Source of the DNA: Dyadobacter sp. 50-39
GTDB taxonomy: Bacteria > Bacteroidota > Bacteroidia > Cytophagales > Spirosomataceae
Assembly: GCA_001898145.1 (NCBI GenBank)
Contig: MKSR01000040.1
Coordinates: forward strand, 496,001-560,000
Direction of reading: 5' to 3'
Length of the DNA stretch: 64,000 bases
The position numbers were made by a program, and so were the translations under genes. The notes below the pieces were generated by a model. That model worked only from the letters and a program-made list of their open reading frames with translations. It had not been told where the DNA came from and ran no database searches. Of this stretch, positions 9,467-19,376 are shown one piece after another. Numbering within the stretch: position 1 is the first letter of the stretch; each line of letters begins with the position of its first letter.

Positions 9467-9985
9467 ATGGATCCATTCGTAGCTGAAATCAGAATATTCC
9501 CTTTTAATTTTCCGCCCAAGGGCTGGGCATTTTGCGACGGCCAGATACTGCCGCTTTCCCAGAATACCGCGCTGTTCTCCCTGCTGGGCACCACCTACGG
9601 CGGCGACGGCAAGTCGACATTTGCGTTGCCCAACCTTCAGGGCTCCTCGCCGATGCACCCCGGACAAGGACCCGGTCTTTCGCTCCACGACCTGGGGGAA
9701 ATGTCGGGCACCGAAAACATCACACTGATCGAAACGGAAATACCCGTTCATACGCACCAGCTACGCGCTGCCACCGACGTGGCGGAAACGGCTGTTCCGA
9801 GCAACACGACCACATTCGGCAAGGCCGACGAAGGGAGCGTGTATGTGCCGGGCCAGCCCGACAAGATGATGGCCTTTACATCACTGGCCGTATCCGGAGC
9901 GTCGCTTCCGCATAACAACATGCAGCCGTACCTGACCTGCTATTTCAACATTGCATTACAGGGCGTGTTCCCGCAAAGACCCTGA
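9467..9985 (+). CDS. Phage tail collar domain protein, copy 3
   Basis: The 172-residue third paralogue has VAEIRIFPFNFPPKGWAFCDGQ, YGGDGKSTFALPNLQGSSPMHPG, TEIPVHTHQLRAA and PHNNMQPYLTCYFNI. It lies immediately before a GNAT acetyltransferase and a DUF6916 gene. This gene order (two or three collar proteins, GNAT, DUF6916) recurs in Bacteroidota from what I know of such loci, and suggests one functional unit rather than prophage debris. Confidence 0.88.
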   Translation: MDPFVAEIRIFPFNFPPKGWAFCDGQILPLSQNTALFSLLGTTYGGDGKSTFALPNLQGSSPMHPGQGPGLSLHDLGEMSGTENITLIETEIPVHTHQLRAATDVAETAVPSNTTTFGKADEGSVYVPGQPDKMMAFTSLAVSGASLPHNNMQPYLTCYFNIALQGVFPQRP

Positions 9986-10021
9986 GAAAAGCTGATCCGG
10001 AAACTCTTTTACAGTACCCCA

Positions 10022-10525
10022 ATGACATTGAACCTCTCCCATCCTAACCTCAAAGTAAGGCCCATAGGCCACAACGACATGGCATTTCTGCTCGATACGT
10101 ACGCAAGTACACGGGCGCAGGAAATGGAAAGGGTCCCGCACTGGACCGATCTCATGAAAAGGGAATTTGTGACGAGCCAGTTCAATGCGCAGCACGAGTA
10201 CTATCAGAAAAATTACGTAGGGGGAGATTTCTGGGTCATCGAAAACGACGGCAAAAATATCGGGAGGCTTTACCTCCACGAAAACTTCCAGGACAAGGGT
10301 ATGCGGATCATTGACATTACGATCGCCCCTTCCTTCCGCAACCGCGGATGGGGGGCGTCAATCCTGAAAGACCTGATGGACCGGGCCGCCCGGCTGGGAC
10401 GGCCGCTCAGCATTCACGTGGAAACTTTCAACCCTGCCAAGAATCTGTATACCCGCCTGGGTTTCAAAACTGTGAGTGAGACAAACGGAGTTTATCATTT
10501 AATGGAATGGACGCATACGACCTAA
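10022..10525 (+). CDS. GNAT family N-acetyltransferase
   Basis: The 167-residue protein has the GNAT fold. A substrate region is followed by IDITIAPSFRNRGWGASILKD, which holds the acetyl-CoA pyrophosphate-binding R-x-x-G-x-G/A loop (about residues 100-118), then SIHVETFNPAKNLYTRLGF as the typical C-terminal beta-bulge region. The acceptor is unknown. Because it sits between the collar genes and DUF6916, it may modify one of those products; this is inference. It overlaps the next gene by 19 bases in another frame. Confidence 0.88.
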   Translation: MTLNLSHPNLKVRPIGHNDMAFLLDTYASTRAQEMERVPHWTDLMKREFVTSQFNAQHEYYQKNYVGGDFWVIENDGKNIGRLYLHENFQDKGMRIIDITIAPSFRNRGWGASILKDLMDRAARLGRPLSIHVETFNPAKNLYTRLGFKTVSETNGVYHLMEWTHTT

Positions 10526-10815
10526 GTAAAATCACCGCTGATCATTTCAGCAAATTTCTGAATCAGACGCTCGACATATACTTTACGGAAACGCAAACAG
10601 TACCCTCTGTTTTAACCAAAGTTACTTCGCTGAATAGCTACACACCGCTGGAACGCGGGCCTTTTTCCATCGAGTTCCAGACCGGCGGCGACCACGCCTA
10701 CCGGCAGCAGGGGATCTACCGGATCGCTCACCCGGAAATCGGGGATATCGAGCTGTTCCTGGTACCCATCGCTCCCGACGCCAACGGAATGCGGTATGAA
10801 GCTGTATTTTCCTGA
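10507..10815 (+). CDS. DUF6916 family protein
   Basis: The 102-residue protein has no signal peptide. It shows the DUF6916 pattern: an N-terminal helix, LERGPFSIEFQTG in the middle, and IYRIAHPEIGDIELFLVPI followed by a short tail. The function is unknown, but members typically sit beside collar-domain genes, as here. The ATG at 10507 lies inside the end of the GNAT gene, so the two are likely translationally coupled. Confidence 0.8.
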   Translation: MDAYDLSKITADHFSKFLNQTLDIYFTETQTVPSVLTKVTSLNSYTPLERGPFSIEFQTGGDHAYRQQGIYRIAHPEIGDIELFLVPIAPDANGMRYEAVFS

Positions 10816-10891
10816 AACTGATCTTCTATGAAACGACAACGCATCATGACAATGAAAAACTACTCCGTTCTACATCAAACAAACTAGTTTC

Positions 10892-13800
10892 ATGAGAAAT
10901 TTTTACCTATACCTGACGGGCCTGGCGCTTCTGGCGTCAGGTGCCGAAATGGTCACCCGGTTTACAGCCGACAGTTCCCGCACGCAGGAGCTGGTCGTCC
11001 GTAAGGAGAACCGGCCCCTGGCTGAAAAATCAGCCGGAGAGAAAGTCCCTTATGCCAGATCCCGGAATGCAGCCCGGGGCTCGAAAACAATGCTCATACC
11101 CGGCATTACCGCCACCAACACGGCGACCTTATCGAACGACACCGGCCTGACAGGCGGCTCGGCGGGGGATGAAATCACCTACACCGTGACGATATCCAAC
11201 AGCGGTACCGACGCCACCGGCGTGGTTTTCTCGGAAACACTCGACCCGAACACAACCCTCGTGGCGGGCTCGGTAACGGCAAGCCCGATAGCCGTGAACG
11301 ATTCGTACAACACGATCGGTAACGTCGGGCTGGACATTCCGGCGGGAAGCGGCTTGCTCAGCAACGATATCAGTCCTTCCGGGGTTACGCTGACCATCAC
11401 CAGCCCGACGGTCATCTCCACTGCGCAGGGAGGTACCATCACGCTCGATCAGACCACCGGCGCATTTACCTACGATGCCCCGGCAGGCTATATCGGAAAC
11501 GACACCTTCGATTACACGATCGGGAACAATTCCGGAACCACATCAACGGCCACGGTCACCATCACCTCCACGGGCGCGATCTGGTTTATCAAATCCGATG
11601 CCGCCGCGGGCGGGACAGGAACCCTTTCCAAGCCATTCAACACATTGGACGACTTCCAGGCCATCAACAACGGCACAGGCTTGCATCCGAAGACAGGTCA
11701 TCTCATTTTTCTCTATTCCGGAAATTACAACACCAGCGGCGTGACATTGCTCGCCAGCCAGAAACTCATCGGCCAGGGAGCTGGCGAAACGCTGTTGAAC
11801 CTGGGGCCATTCTCCGCTCCGAACGGCAACAATCTGCTTCCCTCCACAGGGGGAGCCCGCCCGGTCGTCACTTCTTCGGCTACTGCGGTGACGCTGGGCG
11901 CAGGTAACACGATCCGCGGGCTCGACATCGGCAATACCACCGGCAGCAAAATCGCAGGTACTTTCACCGGCACGTTTACTGTCCGCGAGGTAGCCCTCAC
12001 GGGAAGCGGACGTGCCCTGAATGTATCGGGCGGCACCTTTGACGTGCAATTTTCGGAGGTATCTTCCACTTCCACCTCGGGCGGCGAGTCGCTCACCATC
12101 AGCGCAGGCAGCGGCTCCCTGTACATCCCGACCGGGTCTATCACGGCTGCCAATAACGGGGCCATCAAGATCAGCGGCAGTTCACTGGCACTCGATGTGT
12201 CACTCGTATCGGTTTCGAGCTCGAACACCGCCAAAGGTATTTCAATCTCAGGTACTACGGGCACTTTCAAAATTAACGGCAGCGGCGCCACCAATGGCTC
12301 CGGCGGAACGATCCAGAACATCTCAGGACGCGGTATGGAGTTTATCACCGCTTCCGGGATCACCATCAAGAATGTGAATATGGTCAATGCCAATACCACG
12401 GACGGTACGGTTCCCTTAGGCCTGGACAACTCCAATGCCAATGCTGCCATTCATGCCAACGGGGTCAGCGGATTGTCGCTCGACAATGTTGACATTACCG
12501 GCACGGTGTCGCAGGAAGGTATCAACCTGAGAGGCGTAAGCAATTTCACTTTCTCCAACGGCACCATAGCCAACGGCGGGACGCTGGGTACCAGCGAGGA
12601 AGGCTGCATTTACGCCATTAATACCACCGGTACCTGTTCGATCATCAATTCCTCCTTCTCCAACCCTGGCGGAAGGGCTGTGTATTTTGACAATACCAAC
12701 ACCAACCTGACACAACTCACCGTGTCGGGCTCTACATTCGATAATGCCGACAATGGCTCGGGCGTGCAAATGTACGGGCGCGGTTCCTCCACCATGAACC
12801 TGCGTATTGTGGGCAACTCCCAGTTCACCAGATGCCGCTCGGCCGGCGTCGAGGCCTATTGCACCGACAATTCAGTGATTCAGCTCGATGTAATTGGCTG
12901 TACCATTAACCCGACCGACGACGTCGGCACGGCTGTCGACGTTGGAGCATCCGGGAACGGTACCGCGAAGTTCAATGTCAATAACAACACCGTTTCCACC
13001 CGAAACGGCCCTGCGCTAAACTTCTTTGCGAGCGGCAGCGGCTACATGGAAGGCAACGTTACCGCCAACACGATTTCCAAAGTCTCACAGGCAGGGTCTG
13101 CGATCCGCGTGAGCAACAATAATACCAGCGCACATTCCACCGTGCGGATTAAAGACAATACGCTCGTAAACTGGTCGGAAGGAAATGGTATTGCGGTAGA
13201 GGCTATGTCCACCACCAGTTCGCTGAGCAACGTCACCATCGACAATAACACGATACCCATGACGGGTGCAAATGCCAACTACGGGATAGATGTGGTGGCC
13301 ACGGGCGGCGGTACCAACAATGCCAAGATTTGCGCCAACATCATCAACAACGATGTAACCATATCCCCATCCATCGGCTATGCGGCAAGGGCCAGGTCGG
13401 GTGTGACGGGAACTACCGAGATCCGCCTGCAGGGTACGGGTACCACCTTCGCGCAGATCTGGCAGAACGGGGCTAATACGCCCGGAGTAGGTCCTGTGAA
13501 CCAAAGCGGTGACGGGCCATTTACGATCGGGGCCGGCGTAACCTGCGCTACGCCCAATGTAAGTTTGCTGCCCAACCTGCGCATGAGCGCCGAAGAACTC
13601 GAAGTATCTAAGACAGTTCCTGCAAAAACTCCTGCTTCACCGGTACGCCAGGCGGCTGTTACCGAACCGGCGGCTGAGACTTCCAGACAATCCGCACCGG
13701 CTGTTACTGCCAGCCCTGCCCGCACTGAAGCCACGCAGGCTGGTGAAACCGTTACGGTTAACGGAACAGGCAGCGGGTTCACACTGCCGGCCGGTAAGAA

Positions 13801-15838
13801 TGTGGTTATCACGTTCAAAGCGACGATCAACAACGACATTCCCGCATCCGCTTGCGAAGTGACTACCCAGGGAACTGTCAGCGGTTCTAATTTCTCGCCT
13901 CCGGTCCTCACCGACGATCCAAACGTCGTGGGAAGCAACAATCCGACCGTCGTTGCGGTGACTTCGGAGCCGGTGATCACTTTCTGCCCGGGAGACCAGA
14001 CTTTCTCGCCTGACGCAGGCACTTGTACCTCTACGCAAACGTTCGCGGCGACCGCGGAAGGATGCCCTGCTCCTACCATTACATACAGTGTAGGCGGCAG
14101 CCCTATCACCTTCCCGTACGCGTTCCCGGCAGGCAACACCACCGTGCTTGTAACGGCATCGAACGGCATCGGAACGGCCCCAACCTGCTCATTTACAATC
14201 ACGGTAACTCCTACCCCGGCGCCTCCGATCACCGACCAGCCCGATGCACAGACTGTCTGCGCGGGCTCCGATGCTTCGTTTACAGTGGCTACTTCGCAGT
14301 CCGGCGTCACTTACCAGTGGCAGAAAAAGCCATTCGGCGGGTCGTTTGCGAACATTTCGACAGGCACTAACCCGACCGCGGACGATGCGACGCTGACCTT
14401 GAGCAATGTCCCTGCTTCGGATAATCTTTCGGAATACCGCTGTATCATCACAAACCCTTGCAACAACAGTACTTCCGATCCGGCCGTGCTGACCGTGAAC
14501 CAGATCACCGGCTCCAACATTGCAGGTACTACCACTGTGAACCAGGGCGCTTCGGCTCCGCTCGTTACATTTAGTGCTACCGGCGGTACCCTGCCCTACA
14601 CGTTCACCTACAAGGTCAACAACGGGTCGAACCAGACGGTGAGCACCACCGGTGTACAGACCAGCGCCACAGTGAGCCAGTCGACTGCCAGCGTGGGCAC
14701 ATTCACCTATGAATTGGTATCCGTAACCGACGCGGAAAACTGCTCGCTGACGCCGCCTTCGGCCCAAACTGCGACGATCACCGTCTCTAACAACCTCAGC
14801 GCGACCATTTCCGGCAGCACAACCGCATGCCAGGGCGAGGCGCCGGCTGTGATTACGTTCACCGCTGTGAATGGTATCGCGCCGTTTACATTTACCTATA
14901 AAATCAATGGCGGCTCCGATCTGCAGGTTACGACAACCGGAGCAAATACCACTGCGACCGTCGATGCACCGACCGGTACCACGGGTTCATTCGTTTACAC
15001 GTTGACCAACGTGAGTGGTTCAGGTGGCGCTTCTTCGCCTGTTTCAGGACAAACAGCCACCGTGAATGTCAATGCAAAACCGAGCATCGCCTTGACGGGT
15101 GCCGAGTATCAATGCAATTATTCGGTGGATCCTCAAACCTATACCGTTTTCTTCGCGGCTACTCCGGATGCGGTGATCACTACCGACAAGGGAACCGTTA
15201 ACGGAAGCACGGTGGTGGGCATACCGAGCAAGGAAACGGCGATCATCGTCGCTACCCTGAACGGCTGCTCCGATACGCTCACAGCTTACAAAGACTGCTC
15301 GCTTCCGGTAACATTGATCGATTTCAGCGGTGCAAAAGTTGAACAAACCATTGCCCTGAAATGGAACACCGCAGAAGAATCCCACAGCGACCGCTTCGAC
15401 GTGCAGCGCAGCGCCGATGGCAAGAACTGGGCGACGATTGGTACGCAAAAGTCGAAGGGCGATAGCTACGCCGTGGTGCATTACGCATTTACTGACCAGA
15501 AACCCGGCCAGGGCGATAATTTCTACCGCCTGAAAATGATCGACACTGATAAGACTTTCGCTTACAGCAAGATCATCAAGGTTCGCTACGACGGGCTTGC
15601 CCTGCAATCGGAGTTCTACCCGAACCCTGTTTCCGATATCCTCAACCTGAAAAGCACGGATTGGAGCCAGGTAAGATCGGTGGAAATGCATAGCCTGACA
15701 GGACTGTCGGTTTACAAATCCGGCAAAACGGTTTCGAAAACCATCGATGTGAAGAGCCTGCCCGTAGGAATGTACATTCTCACCATCACACACAAGAATG
15801 GCGAGGTGGTCAACCGGAAAGTGCTTATCAACCGATAG
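10892..15838 (+). CDS. Giant T9SS-exported surface protein (DUF11, cadherin-like, beta-helix, HYR/Ig)
   Basis: The 1648-residue protein has an N-terminal signal segment, then DUF11-like sequence (about 72-130) and a cadherin-like domain (about 133-225, NDSYNTIGNVGLDIPAG). A long Thr/Ser/Asn-rich parallel beta-helix follows (about 240-890). After it come a Pro/Ala/Thr-rich linker (about 905-965), a second DUF11-like half, an HYR-like domain (CPGDQTFSPDAGTC), an Ig-like domain with YQWQKK, and two homologous repeats (PYTFTYKVNNGSNQTV and PFTFTYKINGGSDLQV). A C-terminal T9SS type A sorting domain (EFYPNPVSDILNL to the end) completes it. It is probably surface-exposed, adhesive or carbohydrate-binding. 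The collar/GNAT/DUF6916 genes precede it on the same strand and a strong terminator follows. Confidence 0.9.
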   Translation: MRNFYLYLTGLALLASGAEMVTRFTADSSRTQELVVRKENRPLAEKSAGEKVPYARSRNAARGSKTMLIPGITATNTATLSNDTGLTGGSAGDEITYTVTISNSGTDATGVVFSETLDPNTTLVAGSVTASPIAVNDSYNTIGNVGLDIPAGSGLLSNDISPSGVTLTITSPTVISTAQGGTITLDQTTGAFTYDAPAGYIGNDTFDYTIGNNSGTTSTATVTITSTGAIWFIKSDAAAGGTGTLSKPFNTLDDFQAINNGTGLHPKTGHLIFLYSGNYNTSGVTLLASQKLIGQGAGETLLNLGPFSAPNGNNLLPSTGGARPVVTSSATAVTLGAGNTIRGLDIGNTTGSKIAGTFTGTFTVREVALTGSGRALNVSGGTFDVQFSEVSSTSTSGGESLTISAGSGSLYIPTGSITAANNGAIKISGSSLALDVSLVSVSSSNTAKGISISGTTGTFKINGSGATNGSGGTIQNISGRGMEFITASGITIKNVNMVNANTTDGTVPLGLDNSNANAAIHANGVSGLSLDNVDITGTVSQEGINLRGVSNFTFSNGTIANGGTLGTSEEGCIYAINTTGTCSIINSSFSNPGGRAVYFDNTNTNLTQLTVSGSTFDNADNGSGVQMYGRGSSTMNLRIVGNSQFTRCRSAGVEAYCTDNSVIQLDVIGCTINPTDDVGTAVDVGASGNGTAKFNVNNNTVSTRNGPALNFFASGSGYMEGNVTANTISKVSQAGSAIRVSNNNTSAHSTVRIKDNTLVNWSEGNGIAVEAMSTTSSLSNVTIDNNTIPMTGANANYGIDVVATGGGTNNAKICANIINNDVTISPSIGYAARARSGVTGTTEIRLQGTGTTFAQIWQNGANTPGVGPVNQSGDGPFTIGAGVTCATPNVSLLPNLRMSAEELEVSKTVPAKTPASPVRQAAVTEPAAETSRQSAPAVTASPARTEATQAGETVTVNGTGSGFTLPAGKNVVITFKATINNDIPASACEVTTQGTVSGSNFSPPVLTDDPNVVGSNNPTVVAVTSEPVITFCPGDQTFSPDAGTCTSTQTFAATAEGCPAPTITYSVGGSPITFPYAFPAGNTTVLVTASNGIGTAPTCSFTITVTPTPAPPITDQPDAQTVCAGSDASFTVATSQSGVTYQWQKKPFGGSFANISTGTNPTADDATLTLSNVPASDNLSEYRCIITNPCNNSTSDPAVLTVNQITGSNIAGTTTVNQGASAPLVTFSATGGTLPYTFTYKVNNGSNQTVSTTGVQTSATVSQSTASVGTFTYELVSVTDAENCSLTPPSAQTATITVSNNLSATISGSTTACQGEAPAVITFTAVNGIAPFTFTYKINGGSDLQVTTTGANTTATVDAPTGTTGSFVYTLTNVSGSGGASSPVSGQTATVNVNAKPSIALTGAEYQCNYSVDPQTYTVFFAATPDAVITTDKGTVNGSTVVGIPSKETAIIVATLNGCSDTLTAYKDCSLPVTLIDFSGAKVEQTIALKWNTAEESHSDRFDVQRSADGKNWATIGTQKSKGDSYAVVHYAFTDQKPGQGDNFYRLKMIDTDKTFAYSKIIKVRYDGLALQSEFYPNPVSDILNLKSTDWSQVRSVEMHSLTGLSVYKSGKTVSKTIDVKSLPVGMYILTITHKNGEVVNRKVLINR

Positions 15839-15882
15839 CCGGGACGCCGATGCATTCTTAAAGTGTTGTTTAGATTAACTGT

Positions 15883-15917
15883 ATCAGGCGGGGAGTTTCT
15901 CTCCGCCTGATTTTTTA
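15883..15917 (+). terminator. Intrinsic terminator after the giant surface protein
   Basis: A 13-bp stem (15883-15895 paired with 15899-15911, one G-T wobble) around a TTT loop is followed directly by a T-run. It lies 45 bases after the stop codon and ends the collar-to-surface-protein transcription unit. Confidence 0.9.
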
Positions 15918-16220
15918 TTGCCCTACCCCAAAAATCCCCAATATTTTACCGGCATAATGTAAAAATTAGCCGGATTAAGCGCCCTATTAATGGTTTGTTA
16001 ACCATTTCTTAATCAACCCCCGATTACTTTGACCCCACGGTTCGGCCGACCGTCTGATCATCTATTCCATCCAAAATCACCATGACAACGCCCCGCACCA
16101 GGCAGCGCGGGGTTAGAAAACGATGCTGTAAAACATACTACGAGCTGCCCCGACGAGGGCGGCGAAAACCCAACAGATACAACGAATGCATTTAAACGAA
16201 CAGGAACTTAACCCTACGGT
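15918..16220. promoter_or_regulatory. Leader region of the SusC/SusD locus with an inverted repeat
   Basis: This 303-base gene-free stretch precedes susC. It contains a perfect 7-bp inverted repeat (AATGGTT, 4 bases, AACCATT; 15989-16006) in an AT-rich block, about 20 bases before TTACTTTG at 16024-16031. The latter differs from the Bacteroidota -7 consensus TAnnTTTG at one position, and the spacing to the upstream TTTG (15994-15997) is longer than ideal. The inverted repeat is a plausible operator. The remaining ~190 bases would form a long untranslated leader. Confidence 0.4.
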
Positions 16221-19200
16221 ATGAACAAACAACTTCTATCAAAACCCCTGTGCAGGCACCATGTCCGGACGACGTTCTGGCGCTTGTGCACTGCACTATG
16301 CCTGATACTGCTTATGCAGGCGGGCACACTGGCGCAATCGGCCGCCGATGAAACGCTCATCAGCGGTGAAGTGAAGGATGAGAAAAGCAGCTCCATCCCC
16401 GGTGCCAGCATTGTATTGCAAGGCACTACGAAAGGTACCACCACGGACGTCAATGGAAAATTTTCGCTCTACGTCCCTAAGTCAGGAGCTGCCATTATCG
16501 TCAGTTTTCTGGGTTACAAAAGGCAGGAGATCGCTGTCGGTAACCGCACCGATTTTAATGTACAACTTGAACCGAGCACGGACGATTTACAGGAAGTGGT
16601 AGTAGTAGGTTACGGTACGCAGCGCAAACAAACGCTCACCGGCGCCATTTCCAACATCGTGTCGGAGCAGATCAAAACCACCACGCACACCTCGCTTGCC
16701 CAGAGTTTGCAGGGAAAAGTGGCCGGGGTGCAGATCCGCCAGAACTCGGGAGAACCAGGCTCTTTCAGTACGAACATTAATATACGCGGCTTCGGCGAGC
16801 CGTTGTATGTGGTGGACGGCGTGGCGCGTGACGGCGGTTACGAGTTCCAAAAGATTAATCCCGACGATATCGAAAGCATTTCCGTGTTGAAAGATGCCTC
16901 CGCTGCGATTTTCGGGATCCGGGCCGGAAATGGTGTGGTGATTGTGACTACTAAAAAAGGGAAACAAGGCAAACCGCAATTCAGCTATAATATGGTGTAC
17001 GGCCGTCAGAGCCCTACCGACGTGCCGAAAATGACCAATGCATTGCAATGGGCCGAAATGCGTAATGACGCAGCGAAAAACCTGGGCGAAAACCCGGTGT
17101 TTTCTCCCGAAGAAATCGAGAAGTTCCGCAGCGGCGCACCCGGCTACCAGGGCACCGATTGGTATAAGGAAACTTTGAACAAATCGGCGAGCCAGCAGCA
17201 GCACTTCATTTCGGCGTCAGGAGGCGAAGGCGTGGTCAGCTATTTTACCAGCTTCGGCTACCAGAAGGAAAACGGCTTGCTCAAAAGCGGCGATATGGGT
17301 TATCAGAAATACACTTTCCGGTCCAATATCGGAATTGATCTAACCAAAAACCTGAAAGCGGACCTGATCCTTTCGGGATTGTTCGACAGACGGGAGCAGC
17401 CGGGCGATAACTTTTTTAACATCTACAAAGGGACCCGCATTGCATTGCCTACCGAACGTCCCTATGCCAACGACAACCCGAAATACCCGGCATTGCTGAG
17501 CGGCGGGTACAACCCGGTGGCACTGGCCGACAGGAGCCTGACCGGTTACTCGCAGGAGGTGAACAAGTTCTTCCAGTCGACATTCGCGCTGACCTACACT
17601 GTTCCATTCGTACCCGGCTTGCGCATCAAGGGTTTGGTGGCCTACGATAGCAATAACTACCGCGCCAAATCGGTTTCAAAAGCCTATAATCTCTACACTT
17701 ACGACGCGGCAACGGACAAATACACTGCCCATGCGCAGCGCAATCCGTCACGGATCGGGAACAATTTCACCGATAACAACCGCATTACGTTCCAGGGACA
17801 GCTATTTTACAACACGGTAATCGCAAAAAACCATAACCTGGGCGCTACGCTGGTGTACGAGCAGCAGGAATCGCACAACCGATGGGCAGGACTTGGCCGC
17901 GAATATGCATTCTTTACCAACGATCAGATCGATCAGGCGGGGCTCAACAACCAGACCACAAGCGGTTCGGAATCGGAATATGCGAGCCAGTCGTATGTAG
18001 GCCGTCTGAACTATGATTTTAAAGAAAAGTACCTGCTCGAAGTCGCTGCGCGCTATGATGGTTCATACCGCTACCATCCTGATCGCCGCTGGGGCTTGTT
18101 CCCGGTAGTGTCGGCCGGATGGCGGGTTTCGGAGGAGAACTTCATGAAGAGCATCCCCTTCATTTCCACGATGAAACTGAGAGGTTCGTATGGGCTCGTG
18201 GGGGCAGATGCCGGTGCACCATTCCAATACGTACCCGGCTTTTCGCTCACCGGCGGCGGCGGGTATGAGTTCACCAACGGCAACTATACCACCGGCGCGG
18301 CGTCCCCGGCGATCGTGAACGAGAAGCTGACCTGGTTTAAGTCGAACATCCAGGATGTGGGTATCGACGTGGGTCTTTGGGATAACAAAATCGATTTCAC
18401 CTTCGACATTTACCAGCGCGACCGCAAAGGCCTGCTCGCCCGCCGGAACGTTTCGCTACCCAACACTTTCGGAGGCACATTGCCGGAAGAGAACCTGAAC
18501 AGCGACCGCGTGCGCGGTATCGAGTTCTCGGCGGCCTATAATGGTCAGATCCGCGACTTCAAATACGGCATTTCGGGTAACTTCAACTTTGCCCGTACGC
18601 AGAACCGCTACGTAGAGCGCGGCGAGTTCCTGAGCAGCATGGACAAATGGCGCGGCGGCGCTACCAATCGCTGGAATGACGTAGTATGGGCCTACCAGCT
18701 CGAAGGCCAGTTCCAGAGCAAGGACGAAGTTATTTATGCGCCCATTCAGAATGGTGACCTTGGCAATACCCGCGAGCTTCCCGGCGATTTCAAATACAAG
18801 GATGTGGATGGCAACGGCGTTATCGACGGCAACGACGCCATTCCGCTCTTCTTCGGCGGCGATCCGAAAATGTACTATGGCGTGACTTTGAATGCATCAT
18901 GGAAAGGTTTCGATTTCACGGCGTTGTTCCAGGGCTCCGGCAAGTACAGCGTGCGCTTCCGGGAAGTTTATGCCGAAGTCTTCGCATTCCGCGGCAACAC
19001 GCCCGAGTATTTCTACGACAGATGGCACCAGTCGCCCGACGGCCAATGGATCCCCGGCGAATGGCCCGCTTCGCGCTTCAACTACAATGTGGGTGCGATG
19101 TATGCCGAGAGCGGTGCCTGGCGTAAGGACGCTTCTTACCTGCGTTTCAAAAGCGCGCAGCTGGGTTACACCTTCAACCTGCCCTGGCTGAAAAAGATCG

Positions 19201-19364
19201 GGATCAACGATGTACGCGTGTATGGCAATGCACACAACATTTTCACCTGGGCCGATCCGTTTGTGAAGCCTTTCGATCCCGAGAAAGTGGAAGGACTGTT
19301 CGGAGCGGGACTTACCTACCCGGTGACGAGAAGCTACAACTTCGGGATCAATGTCAAATTTTAA
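16221..19364 (+). CDS. susC: SusC/RagA family TonB-dependent outer-membrane transporter
   Basis: The 1047-residue protein has a signal peptide, a carboxypeptidase-regulatory-like domain (about 47-120, ISGEVKDEKSSSIPGASIVL), and the TonB-box region leading into the plug (EVVVVGYGTQRKQTLTGAIS). The plug carries the signature IRGFGEPLYVVDGV, then DPDDIESISVLKDASAAIFG-like sequence and GVVIVTTKKG. A 22-strand barrel ends in an aromatic C-terminus (NFGINVKF). SusC proteins import oligosaccharides across the outer membrane with a SusD lid. It is followed after 12 bases by susD, then DUF3823 and a GH71/99-like gene. No anti-sigma or hybrid regulator gene is adjacent. Confidence 0.95.
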   Translation: MNKQLLSKPLCRHHVRTTFWRLCTALCLILLMQAGTLAQSAADETLISGEVKDEKSSSIPGASIVLQGTTKGTTTDVNGKFSLYVPKSGAAIIVSFLGYKRQEIAVGNRTDFNVQLEPSTDDLQEVVVVGYGTQRKQTLTGAISNIVSEQIKTTTHTSLAQSLQGKVAGVQIRQNSGEPGSFSTNINIRGFGEPLYVVDGVARDGGYEFQKINPDDIESISVLKDASAAIFGIRAGNGVVIVTTKKGKQGKPQFSYNMVYGRQSPTDVPKMTNALQWAEMRNDAAKNLGENPVFSPEEIEKFRSGAPGYQGTDWYKETLNKSASQQQHFISASGGEGVVSYFTSFGYQKENGLLKSGDMGYQKYTFRSNIGIDLTKNLKADLILSGLFDRREQPGDNFFNIYKGTRIALPTERPYANDNPKYPALLSGGYNPVALADRSLTGYSQEVNKFFQSTFALTYTVPFVPGLRIKGLVAYDSNNYRAKSVSKAYNLYTYDAATDKYTAHAQRNPSRIGNNFTDNNRITFQGQLFYNTVIAKNHNLGATLVYEQQESHNRWAGLGREYAFFTNDQIDQAGLNNQTTSGSESEYASQSYVGRLNYDFKEKYLLEVAARYDGSYRYHPDRRWGLFPVVSAGWRVSEENFMKSIPFISTMKLRGSYGLVGADAGAPFQYVPGFSLTGGGGYEFTNGNYTTGAASPAIVNEKLTWFKSNIQDVGIDVGLWDNKIDFTFDIYQRDRKGLLARRNVSLPNTFGGTLPEENLNSDRVRGIEFSAAYNGQIRDFKYGISGNFNFARTQNRYVERGEFLSSMDKWRGGATNRWNDVVWAYQLEGQFQSKDEVIYAPIQNGDLGNTRELPGDFKYKDVDGNGVIDGNDAIPLFFGGDPKMYYGVTLNASWKGFDFTALFQGSGKYSVRFREVYAEVFAFRGNTPEYFYDRWHQSPDGQWIPGEWPASRFNYNVGAMYAESGAWRKDASYLRFKSAQLGYTFNLPWLKKIGINDVRVYGNAHNIFTWADPFVKPFDPEKVEGLFGAGLTYPVTRSYNFGINVKF

Positions 19365-19376
19365 TTTCAATTGATA

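Noticed and set aside
8343..9985. Prophage remnant
   Set aside because: Only collar-domain proteins are present. No integrase, capsid, terminase, sheath or lysis genes occur, and the same set recurs as a stand-alone unit in Bacteroidota.
13378..14310. 310-residue minus-strand reading frame rich in Val, Thr and Pro
   Set aside because: It lies antisense to the repetitive part of the giant surface protein and has no family features.
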